Positions 8,383-16,055 are shown, numbered from the stretch's first letter. The stretch: 19,492 bases of DNA from an uncultured Bacilli bacterium (GCA_947630865.1 CANRJE010000014.1:1-19492), one strand, 5' to 3'. Program-made: numbers and translations. Notes: generated from the sequence alone by a model not told the origin.

Positions 8383-9078
8383 ATGAATTATGATGCTGTA
8401 AAGAATAACTTAAAAGCACTTAAAAATTGTTCTTCAATAGCTATTTTAAGTGATATTCAAAAAGAAAGTGATGAGACAATCACTTTAAAAAAAATAAATT
8501 CTGAAATTAGAAAAAAAAGACAATTAAGACTTTTAATATTAAAAAGCTTTCGTAATGATTTAGAAAAATTTATAAGGAGAGATGATCCTTCTATTTCCTT
8601 TGATGAAAGAAAGTTATTTGAAAATGGCTATTTAGCATTGGATTTTTTAGATGATGATAAAGTATCGCATTGTCTTTTTCAAGATGATGGTAATATCAAT
8701 AGTGCTTTTAATTTTTATAGTACAAATATGACTAGAGTTATAGAAAATATTAAACCTTATATAAGAAATATAATGGATTTTGAAAAAGAAACATCTCTTT
8801 TAGGAAATAACTTTTATGATTATATATATGCTATTGTTTCAACATCTCTTTCTAATTTTCGTTTTGTAATAAGTGGAGATGGTGTTAATATTTCTAAAAG
8901 TGATTTGTTAAATGCATCTTTAACAACTGATGAGTATGATAAAATTATGCATTATTTTGCTTATCATTATAGAAGAATTTTAGAAAAAATATTAGTATAT
9001 GATGATACAAGCTTAGATACTTATCGAACTAATTTATCAAAAGATAAAGCTTTAACAATTTATCGAGGTCAAAAATGA
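8383..9078 (+). CDS. Uncharacterised protein between mutL and miaA
   Basis: I do not recognise this family. It has 231 aa, no signal peptide and no membrane helix, so it is probably cytoplasmic. Residues 35-67 form a strongly basic stretch (KKINSEIRKKRQLR, FIRRDD), followed by an acidic patch (87-104) and a mostly helical C-terminal half with YDKIMHYFAYHYRRILEKIL at 185-204. AGGAGG at 8373-8378, overlapping the mutL stop, gives a strong ribosome binding site four bases from ATG 8383. Its TGA overlaps the miaA ATG by four bases, so it sits in a mutL-X-miaA unit. The tight coupling argues that it is a real, expressed gene, but position alone does not define a function. Confidence 0.85.
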   Translation: MNYDAVKNNLKALKNCSSIAILSDIQKESDETITLKKINSEIRKKRQLRLLILKSFRNDLEKFIRRDDPSISFDERKLFENGYLALDFLDDDKVSHCLFQDDGNINSAFNFYSTNMTRVIENIKPYIRNIMDFEKETSLLGNNFYDYIYAIVSTSLSNFRFVISGDGVNISKSDLLNASLTTDEYDKIMHYFAYHYRRILEKILVYDDTSLDTYRTNLSKDKALTIYRGQK

Positions 9079-9941
9079 AAATAGTAGTAATAATAGGACC
9101 AACAGGAGTTGGTAAAACGAAATTAAGTATCAGTTTAGCTAAGAAATTAAATGCTGTTATTATGAATGCTGATAGTATGCAAGTTTATCGTGATTTAAAT
9201 ATTGGAACAGCAAAAATTAAAGAAAGTGAAAAAGAAGGTATTAAGCATTATTTATTTGATATAGCTGATCCAAGGGAAGATTATAATATTTATAAGTATC
9301 AACGCGATGGAAGAATTTTATTAGATAAGTTTCAAAAGGAAAATCAAAATGTAATTATTGTTGGAGGAAGTGGACTTTATATAAAAAGTTTACTCTATGA
9401 TTACCGTTTTCAAGAGGAAAATACATATAATGATTTTCAAAAAATGTCCAATGCTGAAATTTTAGAAGAGATTAAAAAACATCATGAAACGGATATACAT
9501 ATTAATAATCGTAAAAGATTAGTTAGAGAGTTAAATAAAATATTAAATCATAATGAAATTAAAAGTGATATTCATAAAAAATTATATGAATTTAAAGCCA
9601 TTGGTTTAACTATTGATAGAAATAAACTTTATGAAGTTGTTGATAAAAGAGTTGATATGATGGTTAAAGAGGGATTAGTTGATGAAGTAAGAGGATTACA
9701 TCGAAGAGGTTTATATACAAAAGCTATTAAAACTGGAATTGGTTATAAAGAAATTTATAAATATTTAGATGGAGAAATTTCTTTAGAAGAGGCAATTGAA
9801 CTTGTTAAAAAAAATACAAGACATTTTATAAAAAGACAATATACATTTTTTAAACATCAAATGAAAGTTAATTGGATTACAGTTAATTTAGAAAATTTCA
9901 ATGAAACTATCGAAAAAGCATTAAAAATTATTGAAAAATAA
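9075..9941 (+). CDS. miaA: tRNA dimethylallyltransferase MiaA
   Basis: Transfers the dimethylallyl group of DMAPP to N6 of A37 in tRNAs that read UNN codons (i6A). Visible motifs: P-loop GPTGVGKT (8-15), NADSMQVY with the conserved Asp (31-38), IGTAK, HYLFDI, GGSGLYIKSLLYDY (97-110), the R-rich NNRKRLVRELNKI segment (144-156), DRNKLYEVVDKRVDMM, GIGYKEI (221-227) and NTRHFIKRQYTFFK (247-260). At 288 aa it is slightly short for the family; the insert between the GGSGLYI motif and NNRKRL is compact. It overlaps the preceding 231-aa gene by four bases. No strong terminator follows: only a short ATTGA/TCAAT pairing before a T-run near 9950. Confidence 0.96.
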   Translation: MKIVVIIGPTGVGKTKLSISLAKKLNAVIMNADSMQVYRDLNIGTAKIKESEKEGIKHYLFDIADPREDYNIYKYQRDGRILLDKFQKENQNVIIVGGSGLYIKSLLYDYRFQEENTYNDFQKMSNAEILEEIKKHHETDIHINNRKRLVRELNKILNHNEIKSDIHKKLYEFKAIGLTIDRNKLYEVVDKRVDMMVKEGLVDEVRGLHRRGLYTKAIKTGIGYKEIYKYLDGEISLEEAIELVKKNTRHFIKRQYTFFKHQMKVNWITVNLENFNETIEKALKIIEK

Positions 9942-9963
9942 CCATTTATATCAATTTTTTTTC

Positions 9964-9992
9964 TTGCTTTTTTTTGTATTTTGAATTAAAAT
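9964..9992 (+). promoter_or_regulatory. Candidate promoter for the 566-aa gene
   Basis: TTGCTT, a 17-base spacer and TAAAAT form a fair sigma-A-type promoter in the miaA downstream region. A 7-bp AT hairpin (GTATTTT 9976-9982 / AAAATAC 9988-9994) overlaps the -10; its meaning is unclear. Confidence 0.45.
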
Positions 9993-10018
9993 ACAGAGCT
10001 AAAGCGAAGGGTGATAAA

Positions 10019-11719
10019 ATGGGGTATCAAGATTTGATTTCTAAATTAAATTCTTTAATTAATTGTAATAAGAATAATGATGGTTATATAGAAACTTTAG
10101 GTATTACGGGAGATAATTATATAGAAAAAATTACATTGTTAAAACATGTTTTAGAAAATGTTTATTTATGCTTTAATAAAGATGATTTAATTGTTGGTAT
10201 TTATGACACTAAAATTAAAAAATTTATACCTTGTCATCAAACAAGTTATATTATAGAAAATAATGTAATAGTTTTTAAAAATACAAAAAAGTTTTCAGAT
10301 GATAGAGATTCTTATAAAGATTTTCCTGTATTAAATAGAATATATTTTTCTCTTTATAATGCTTTAAATGGTGAATATATAAAAGATAATAATTTTTATT
10401 CGGAAGTTGCTTATAGTTCTATTCCTAAAAACATGGATTTAAATTATAATCATAATGGATTACGTATCAAAAAAGGAGTAATTTTTTTAGGAAGTGATGA
10501 AAATCAAGTACGTCTTATTTATGATACAATGACAAATACAAAGTATTGGAATTTTAAATTTTATGATGTTCGTGAACCAATTGTTAAATTATATAATAAA
10601 GAAAAAGAAGTAGGGGAAGAGTTAACTCATGTTTTTGATTTTTCAAGTAGAAAAATATATCCTTGTTATCCTGTTTATAAAGACGATCTAAAAGTAATTT
10701 TTAAATCTTTCTATTATTATATTAAAGATGGTAGAAAAATTTATTTTCATGAAAACTTCAAAAGTGAATATAAAAGATTTTCTAATTATAATATAGTTTA
10801 TTTATATAATGAAGATAATGAGATAAAAGTAACTTTTTTATTTGATGATAGTTTTAGATTTACTAGAAAGTATTTAGGTGAAGTTAAAGAACTTTTGCCT
10901 TCTAAAATAGAAATTAAAGATTTTTCATATGATAGATTTTATCTATTTGATAGTGAACTTTATGTTTTAGATGATACTTATTTTAAATCTTCAGAGTATC
11001 CTTTTGTAAAATATTCATCACTTCAAAAAACAACAGAAAAAACAAGAAACTATTATTCTATTTTTTCATCTGATGAGTTAAAAATATATGGTGTAAAAGA
11101 TGAAGAAGATGATAAATTAGTAATATACTGTGAATATAAAATACAAGATAGAGAAAATAATTTTCAAGTACAAAAAGAGATTTTAGGTAGGTATGACTCT
11201 TATACAATAAGGAATAATTTTTTATATTTATATCAGAAAGAACAATTGGATTCTATTTATGATTTAGATGATAAAAAGTTAAGAAAATGTTTTAGATTAC
11301 CTATAAAAGATAGTTATTCATATAAATTAGAAAATTTATATTTTGCATATGGCTTAGGTTTAAAATTAATTAATTTAGATAACAATTTTGATTATTATTA
11401 TAAAAAGATAGGAGAATTTACGGCTTTAGTATTAAAAGAAGATAATGAGGTTATAGCAACAATTTTATTTAAAGATGATTTTTCTTTTGCTAAAGTTTTT
11501 CTTGGAGAAATAATAGAACTTTCTAATGAAATAAAAAAAGAACTTGGAATTTCTTTATTAGAGAGAGTTTATTATTTACCTAGGTTTAAAAATCTTTGCT
11601 ATTTGAAAGATATAAATATAGAAACAAATGATAGTTTAAGTATGTATCTAAGTCCTTTTGTAGAAATACCTTTTACATATGAAAATATAGATAATCTTTT
11701 AGATTTAAGAAAAAAATAA
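10019..11719 (+). CDS. Uncharacterised 566-aa protein with internal duplication
   Basis: I do not recognise this protein. I start it at ATG 10019, which has GAAGGGTGAT just upstream; an in-frame TTG at 9974 would need a start inside the promoter hairpin. It is rich in Asp, Lys, Tyr and Phe, has no signal peptide or membrane helix, and reads as alternating short beta-strands (ILFKDDFSF, YYYIKDGRKIYF). Two halves are related: residues from 266 (DNEIKVTFLFDDSFRF, then LGEVKEL) and from 475 (DNEVIATILFKDDFSF, then LGEIIEL) align with a 209-residue offset. Strand-rich duplicated architecture fits a propeller-like or WG/KWG-type repeat fold, but this is a guess. It is flanked by its own promoter and terminator, so it is probably monocistronic. 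Confidence 0.85.
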   Translation: MGYQDLISKLNSLINCNKNNDGYIETLGITGDNYIEKITLLKHVLENVYLCFNKDDLIVGIYDTKIKKFIPCHQTSYIIENNVIVFKNTKKFSDDRDSYKDFPVLNRIYFSLYNALNGEYIKDNNFYSEVAYSSIPKNMDLNYNHNGLRIKKGVIFLGSDENQVRLIYDTMTNTKYWNFKFYDVREPIVKLYNKEKEVGEELTHVFDFSSRKIYPCYPVYKDDLKVIFKSFYYYIKDGRKIYFHENFKSEYKRFSNYNIVYLYNEDNEIKVTFLFDDSFRFTRKYLGEVKELLPSKIEIKDFSYDRFYLFDSELYVLDDTYFKSSEYPFVKYSSLQKTTEKTRNYYSIFSSDELKIYGVKDEEDDKLVIYCEYKIQDRENNFQVQKEILGRYDSYTIRNNFLYLYQKEQLDSIYDLDDKKLRKCFRLPIKDSYSYKLENLYFAYGLGLKLINLDNNFDYYYKKIGEFTALVLKEDNEVIATILFKDDFSFAKVFLGEIIELSNEIKKELGISLLERVYYLPRFKNLCYLKDINIETNDSLSMYLSPFVEIPFTYENIDNLLDLRKK

Positions 11720-11734
11720 TTAAAAAATAACTGG

Positions 11735-11763
11735 AAAGTCTTTAAAATAAAGGCTTTTTTTCT
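11735..11763 (+). terminator. Rho-independent terminator after the 566-aa gene
   Basis: A 9-bp stem (11735-11743 with 11749-11757, one G-U pair) closes a 5-nt loop AAAAT and is followed by a run of T's. Confidence 0.85.
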
Positions 11764-11787
11764 TTCACAAAAATTTCACAAAAAAAA

Positions 11788-11814
11788 TTAGCACTCTCTG
11801 TTGACAAGTGCTAT
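11788..11814 (+). promoter_or_regulatory. CIRCE operator (HrcA site) of htpG-hsp20
   Basis: The left arm TTAGCACTC matches the CIRCE consensus exactly. After exactly nine bases comes AAGTGCTAT, matching seven of nine consensus bases (GAGTGCTAA). The operator covers the -35 box, the usual geometry for HrcA repression. An extra copy of the right half (AGTGCTAT) follows at 11819-11826 and overlaps the -10. hrcA itself is not in the window. Confidence 0.85.
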
Positions 11815-11829
11815 TTTTAGTGCTATGAT
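11801..11829 (+). promoter_or_regulatory. Sigma-A promoter of htpG-hsp20
   Basis: Consensus TTGACA (11801-11806), 17-base spacer, TATGAT (11824-11829) with an extended TGC just before the -10. This is the strongest promoter in the window, and it is embedded in the CIRCE element, as expected for a gene strongly induced when HrcA is inactivated. Predicted transcription start is near 11836, leaving a leader of about 22 bases with GAAAGGAAG as ribosome binding site. Confidence 0.85.
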
Positions 11830-11857
11830 AAGTTTGTATTTAAGAAAGGAAGACATT

Positions 11858-13732
11858 ATGAAGAAAAAAGAATTTAAAGCAGAATCAAAGAAATTATTAA
11901 ATTTAATGATTAATTCTATTTATACGAATAAAGAAATATTCTTAAGAGAACTAATCTCTAATTCAAGTGATGCACTTGATAAGTTACATTATGTATCTTT
12001 AACAAATGCAAACTTAAAAGTTAAAAAAGATAAACTTGAGATTCGTCTTGAAACCGATAAAGAGAAAAGAACTATCAAGGTAATTGATAATGGAATTGGT
12101 ATGACCAAAGAAGAACTTGAAGAAAATCTTGGAACAATTGCTAAAAGTGGTTCAGAACTTTTTAAATCAGAAAATGATGATAAAAAGAACATGGAAATCA
12201 TTGGACAATTTGGTGTAGGTTTTTATTCTAGTTTTATGGTTGCTAATAAAGTAAGTGTTTTAAGTAGAAGTATTAATTCTGATAAAGCTTATTTATGGGA
12301 ATCTGAAGGAGAAGCAGGTTATACAATTGAAGAAGCCGAGAAAGATGAACCTGGTACAATCATTACTTTATATTTAAAGGAAAATACTGATGATAATAAC
12401 TATGATGAATTTTTAGAAGACTATACAATTTCAAGAATTGTTAAAAAATATTCTGATTACATTAAATATCCAATTAAAATGGAAGTAGAAGAAGAAGAGG
12501 AAGATAAAGATAAAAAGAAAGTTAAACATAAACATGAACATATTTTAAATAGTATGACTCCTATTTGGAAAAAGAAAAAGAAAGATGTTAAAGATGAAGA
12601 TTATAATAACTTTTATACTGATAAATTTTATGATTATGAGAAACCTTTAAAAGTTATTAAAAGTGAAGTTGAAGGTTTAACAAGTTATGATGCTCTTTTA
12701 TTTATTCCATCTCATGCTCCATATAACTATTACACAAAAGAATATGAAAAGGGATTAATGTTATATTCTAAAGGTGTTATGATTATGGAAAAATGTGCTG
12801 ATCTTCTTCCCGATTACTTTAGTTTTGTAAAAGGTGTTGTTGATAGTTTAGATATCGAACTTAATATTTCAAGAGAGACAATGCAACAAGATAAACAAAT
12901 TAAACTTATTGCTAAAAGTTTAGAAACGAAAATTAAAAAAGAACTTGAAAGCATGTTAAAAGATGACCGTGAAAACTATGAAAAATTCTATGAAGCCTTT
13001 GGTGAACAATTAAAATATGGAATATATTCAAGTTATGGTATGAATAAAGAATTACTACAAGATTTATTACTTTTCTATTCATCAAAAGAAGAAAAATTAG
13101 TAACTTTATCTGAGTATCTTGAAAGAATGGAAGGAGATACCATATACTATGCAAGTGGTGAAACAACTTCTAAAATTAAAATGTTACCAAATGTTATAAA
13201 TGCTATGGATAAAGATAAAGAAGTCTTATTCTTAACTAATTATTTAGATGAATTTGTTATAAAAACAATTGGAACTTATCATGATAAAAAATTCCAAAAT
13301 GTGTCTGATGCTAATTTTGATTTATCAAGTGATTCTGAAAAAGAGGAAATTAAGAAAATTAATGAAGAATCCAAAGATATGTTTAAAGTTATGAAAGAAG
13401 AATTAGGTGATAGTGTTAAAGATATAAGATTTACTAATCGTTTAAAAAATCACCCTGTTTGTTTGATAACTGATGGAGAAGTTTCAATTGAGATGGAAAA
13501 AGTTTTAAATGCTATGCCAAATGGTGATAGTGTTAAAGCTGAAAAGATTTTGGAAATCAATGAATCCCATCCAATTAGTCAAAAGTTAAAAGATTTATAT
13601 AAAGCTGGAGATATAGATAATATTAAAAAATATACAAAAGTTTTATATTCTGAAGCAAGATTAATTGAAGGATTAACTGTTGATGATCCAACTGAACTTT
13701 CTAATTTAATTTGTGAAATAATGAGTAAATAA
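11858..13732 (+). CDS. htpG: Molecular chaperone HtpG (Hsp90 family)
   Basis: ATP-dependent cytoplasmic Hsp90 chaperone, a homodimer. From ATG 11858 the protein is 624 aa, the usual length; the frame stays open upstream to a TTG at 11801, but that is the -35 box itself and so is rejected. GHKL ATPase domain: FLRELISNSSDA (28-39, catalytic Glu 31), DNGIGM, and the ATP-lid motif GQFGVGFYSSF. A charged linker (EEEEEDKDKKK followed by KHKHEH) leads to the middle domain with KGVVDSLDIELNISRETMQQ, holding the conserved NISRE arginine. The C-terminal part has the conserved RLKNHPVCL segment and dimerisation region. GAAAGGAAG precedes the start. It is followed after 39 bases by hsp20, with no terminator between. 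Confidence 0.97.
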   Translation: MKKKEFKAESKKLLNLMINSIYTNKEIFLRELISNSSDALDKLHYVSLTNANLKVKKDKLEIRLETDKEKRTIKVIDNGIGMTKEELEENLGTIAKSGSELFKSENDDKKNMEIIGQFGVGFYSSFMVANKVSVLSRSINSDKAYLWESEGEAGYTIEEAEKDEPGTIITLYLKENTDDNNYDEFLEDYTISRIVKKYSDYIKYPIKMEVEEEEEDKDKKKVKHKHEHILNSMTPIWKKKKKDVKDEDYNNFYTDKFYDYEKPLKVIKSEVEGLTSYDALLFIPSHAPYNYYTKEYEKGLMLYSKGVMIMEKCADLLPDYFSFVKGVVDSLDIELNISRETMQQDKQIKLIAKSLETKIKKELESMLKDDRENYEKFYEAFGEQLKYGIYSSYGMNKELLQDLLLFYSSKEEKLVTLSEYLERMEGDTIYYASGETTSKIKMLPNVINAMDKDKEVLFLTNYLDEFVIKTIGTYHDKKFQNVSDANFDLSSDSEKEEIKKINEESKDMFKVMKEELGDSVKDIRFTNRLKNHPVCLITDGEVSIEMEKVLNAMPNGDSVKAEKILEINESHPISQKLKDLYKAGDIDNIKKYTKVLYSEARLIEGLTVDDPTELSNLICEIMSK

Positions 13733-13771
13733 TAAAAATTTAGGTAATATAATAAAAGGAGAGTGATAAAT

Positions 13772-14137
13772 ATGTTACCAAGTAGATTTTTATATGATAT
13801 ATTAGATGATACTAATATGAAAGGAATGGATGCTGATGTCTATCTTAAAGATGGTGTTTACCACATTGAAGTAGATGTTCCTGGTTTTAAGAAAGATGAA
13901 ATTAAAATTGAATGTCATAAGGGAACAATAAACATCAAAGCCGAAAAAGAAGAGGAAGAAAATGACGAGACTAAAAAATATATTCGTCATGAAAGAAAAT
14001 ATAAAAACTTTGAAAGATCTTTCTATTTTGGCGATATAGATGAAGATAATATTAAAGCTGAATTTACTAATGGAACTCTTCATCTAAGTGTTCCTGAAAA
14101 GGCTGAAGTTGCTAAAAAACAAATTAGTATTGATTAA
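13772..14137 (+). CDS. Small heat shock protein, Hsp20/alpha-crystallin family
   Basis: ATP-independent holdase that binds unfolding proteins. The 121-aa protein has a short N-terminal arm (1-18), an alpha-crystallin domain (about 19-112) with DVPGFKKDEIKI and the family signature AEFTNGTLHLSVPEK (about 94-108), and a C-terminal IxI motif, ISI, used for oligomer assembly. AAGGAG at 13756-13761 is 10 bases before ATG 13772; an in-frame GTG at 13763 is nearly on top of that site and is less likely. It follows htpG without a terminator and so probably shares the CIRCE promoter. The arm is shorter than in many Hsp20 proteins. Confidence 0.94.
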   Translation: MLPSRFLYDILDDTNMKGMDADVYLKDGVYHIEVDVPGFKKDEIKIECHKGTINIKAEKEEEENDETKKYIRHERKYKNFERSFYFGDIDEDNIKAEFTNGTLHLSVPEKAEVAKKQISID

Positions 14138-14150
14138 AAATATTGATTAG

Positions 14151-14181
14151 AGAAAATGCCATTTTGGTGTTTTCTTTTTTT
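14151..14181 (+). terminator. Rho-independent terminator after hsp20
   Basis: A 10-bp stem AGAAAATGCC / GGTGTTTTCT with two G-U pairs (14151-14160 with 14166-14175), 5-nt loop ATTTT, then seven T's. Confidence 0.8.
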
Positions 14182-14187
14182 GATATG

Positions 14188-14209
14188 AAAAAAAGTGAAC
14201 AAAGTTCAC
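14188..14209 (-). terminator. Rho-independent terminator of the HD-domain gene
   Basis: Read on the minus strand: GTGAAC, loop TTT, GTTCAC (plus-strand arms 14195-14200 and 14204-14209), then a T-run (14188-14194). It faces the hsp20 terminator, so the convergent pair is insulated on both sides within about 60 bases. Confidence 0.7.
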
Positions 14210-14246
14210 CTTGAAATATTCCTAAATTCTTGTTACAAAAAGGTAT

Positions 14247-14960
14247 TTAGTTTAGATTAGGATTTTTTCCTGTAACACTAGCTTTTAAATTATGAAAAGA
14301 AAATTCTTTACCAAAAGAAACCTTTGTATCGGCTTTAGAAATAATTCTTCCTTCTTTAAATTTACTTTTACTAAAAGATATTTTGAATATTTTATTACGA
14401 CAACTAGAGTTAATAATAATTTCTCTTAAATTAGAAGGTAATAGAGAAGACTTTTCTAGATTATTAAGTTCAGCCTCTTCAAAATTTTTGTTGATAGATC
14501 GTACTGGAAAAGGATACATATGATGAATAATTCCATCAATCAATATAATAGCATCATTTTCATCTTCAAAATATTCTGGAAACCAAATTATAGCATTAAT
14601 AGCTGCTTCTAAAGGATGCCTAAAACCGTGACGATTGCGAACTTGATTTTTTTTAATTTGGGAATTTTGCCAAGGTAATTCATATAAGTCGTGAAACATA
14701 GCGATCAAGACAACTAATCGAATATTAATATTTTTATTCTTTTGAAGTTTCTTTTTAGCAATTTTATAGGAAACAATAGCATCATCTAATATATGTTCAC
14801 CTAAACTTATTTTATGATGATGAGGATAAATATTACTATCAATTCTCTTTTTAAATTCTGGGTGATTAATTATAGGTGTAATAATATCAAGGAGAATAAT
14901 TCTATCTTCTCTATTCAAATCATATTCATCAAATAATCTATTTAAATTAATTTCTTTCAT
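14247..14960 (-). CDS. HD-domain metal-dependent phosphohydrolase
   Basis: 237 aa, on the minus strand, convergent with hsp20. HD-superfamily metal ligands can be placed at H56 (SLGEH), H90-D91 (AMFHDLYELPW), H115 (HGFRHPLEA), H146/H147 (GIIHHMYPFP) and D211 (GRIISKAD), the H-HD-H-D order of the superfamily. The C-terminus SFHNLKASVTGKNPNL is a distinctive tail I believe recurs in close homologues from related gut bacteria. The substrate (a nucleotide or other phosphate ester) cannot be deduced. ATG follows GGAGTG on the minus strand, and it has its own extended -10 promoter and terminator. It is the only minus-strand gene in the window. Confidence 0.85.
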   Translation of the reverse strand: MKEINLNRLFDEYDLNREDRIILLDIITPIINHPEFKKRIDSNIYPHHHKISLGEHILDDAIVSYKIAKKKLQKNKNINIRLVVLIAMFHDLYELPWQNSQIKKNQVRNRHGFRHPLEAAINAIIWFPEYFEDENDAIILIDGIIHHMYPFPVRSINKNFEEAELNNLEKSSLLPSNLREIIINSSCRNKIFKISFSKSKFKEGRIISKADTKVSFGKEFSFHNLKASVTGKNPNLN

Positions 14961-14978
14961 AATTCACTCCACAGAAGC

Positions 14979-14987
14979 ATTTTAACA
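14979..14987 (-). promoter_or_regulatory. Extended -10 promoter of the HD-domain gene
   Basis: Minus-strand TG-T-TAAAAT lies 18 bases upstream of the start. The -35 region is only AT-rich. Confidence 0.5.
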
Positions 14988-15080
14988 AATTTTAATAAAA
15001 AATAAAAGAAAAATATGAAACTTAGATTAAAATAAATGTATTATTTACAATAATAAGACAATATTTAAGTAGCATATTTC

Positions 15081-15109
15081 TTGCATTTTTATTACTTTTA
15101 TTATATAAT
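15081..15109 (+). promoter_or_regulatory. Promoter of the membrane-protein gene
   Basis: TTGCAT, 17-base spacer, TATAAT; the leader then carries AAGGGGGA (15121-15128) before ATG 15133. Confidence 0.7.
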
Positions 15110-15132
15110 ATTAATCATTTAAGGGGGATATT

Positions 15133-15990
15133 ATGAATTTTGGAATTATTATATTAGAAGTTTTATTTAGTATTATATTATTTTTGTTACTTAATTATTT
15201 AAAAAGAAAAAAGACAAGTGCTAAAGATTTAGTTATTATTCCAAGTATTTATATGATAATAATTGCATCACTTATACCTAATATGAAAGATATAACAATA
15301 GGAATTTTAATTTTAGCTATTATCTTTGATATTTTATCTTTAACTTATATAAACAAAAAAGATTTACTTATAAATGAAAAAAGTTATTATAAAACAATTC
15401 TTTTAACTTTAGGATTAGGTTTTCTTGTTTATTACTTTTTCTTATTAAAAGTTGATAAAGCTTTTTTAGATATGAATGTATTTAAAAACTTTATATGGTT
15501 ACTAATAATTATTTATATTTTAAAGAAAGTTGATATTACAAGTATTAAATTAAAAGAGGAAGAAATTAATAACTTTGATAATCGTTATCAAGAATATGTT
15601 ATAGTTAATTATGCTAAATTTAAAAATCAATATAATTATTTAATTAAAAGTAAAGATAAGGATATAGAAAATATTTTATATAGTTTCTTAATATATGAAG
15701 ATTATTTACATGGTAAACTTGAAAGACTTAATAGAGCTATTCGTCAAAAGTTTATTAAAAATAATAATATATATGGTTTAATGGGAGTAGAATCTGACCA
15801 TTTTATAACTGATGAAGAAGCAATTTCAATTATGAAAGAAAGATTAGAAACTAAATCTAAAAGGATAAAAAAAGCTGATCGAGATTTAAATTTGAAGAAA
15901 TTAATCAACGAGAAATATAAGGAAACTAAAGATTATAAAGAAATTATAAAAATATTAAATTATATTGAAGAATTTAATAATAATAATTAA
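15133..15990 (+). CDS. Uncharacterised membrane protein, five N-terminal helices plus cytosolic domain
   Basis: 285 aa. Hydrophobic helices at about 4-23, 32-49, 54-73, 88-105 and 118-130 occupy the N-terminal half. The second half (135-285) is soluble, basic and helical. Its most striking part is YEDYLHGKLERLNRAIRQKF (188-207) followed by YGLMGVESDHFITDEEAI (214-231). The E-D-Y-x2-H-G spacing recalls motif 1 of peptidoglycan glycosyltransferases (GT51), but no other GT51 motif is clear, so I assign no function. By lysine distribution the soluble domain is probably cytoplasmic. Strong AAGGGGGA ribosome binding site, own promoter and terminator: a single-gene unit. Confidence 0.85.
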   Translation: MNFGIIILEVLFSIILFLLLNYLKRKKTSAKDLVIIPSIYMIIIASLIPNMKDITIGILILAIIFDILSLTYINKKDLLINEKSYYKTILLTLGLGFLVYYFFLLKVDKAFLDMNVFKNFIWLLIIIYILKKVDITSIKLKEEEINNFDNRYQEYVIVNYAKFKNQYNYLIKSKDKDIENILYSFLIYEDYLHGKLERLNRAIRQKFIKNNNIYGLMGVESDHFITDEEAISIMKERLETKSKRIKKADRDLNLKKLINEKYKETKDYKEIIKILNYIEEFNNNN

Positions 15991-15991
15991 T

Positions 15992-16024
15992 AAAACTTTA
16001 TCAAGAGAAAAGATAAAGTTTTTT
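15992..16024 (+). terminator. Rho-independent terminator after the membrane-protein gene
   Basis: Perfect 11-bp stem AAAACTTTATC / GATAAAGTTTT (15992-16002 with 16012-16022), 9-nt loop, short T-run. Confidence 0.8.
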
Positions 16025-16026
16025 AG

Positions 16027-16055
16027 TTGTAATTATAAGCACTTTATTATATAAT
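16027..16055 (+). promoter_or_regulatory. Promoter of gatCAB
   Basis: TTGTAA, 17-base spacer, TATAAT. The -35 begins just after the preceding terminator. GGAGG at 16067-16071 then serves gatC. Confidence 0.7.

Noticed and set aside
9974..10018. TTG start giving 15 extra residues on the 566-aa protein
   Set aside because: It lies in the promoter/hairpin region without a ribosome binding site, whereas ATG 10019 has GAAGGGTGAT at good spacing.
11801..11857. TTG start giving 19 extra residues on HtpG
   Set aside because: The codon is part of the TTGACA -35 box and CIRCE spacer; ATG 11858 has a good ribosome binding site and gives the family's usual 624 aa.
13748..13753. TATAAT between htpG and hsp20 as a separate hsp20 promoter
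   Set aside because: A transcript from it would start at or past the ribosome binding site (13756-13761), and no -35 is visible.
13763..13771. GTG start for hsp20
   Set aside because: It nearly overlaps the AAGGAG site; ATG 13772 is 10 bases away from that site and fits better.
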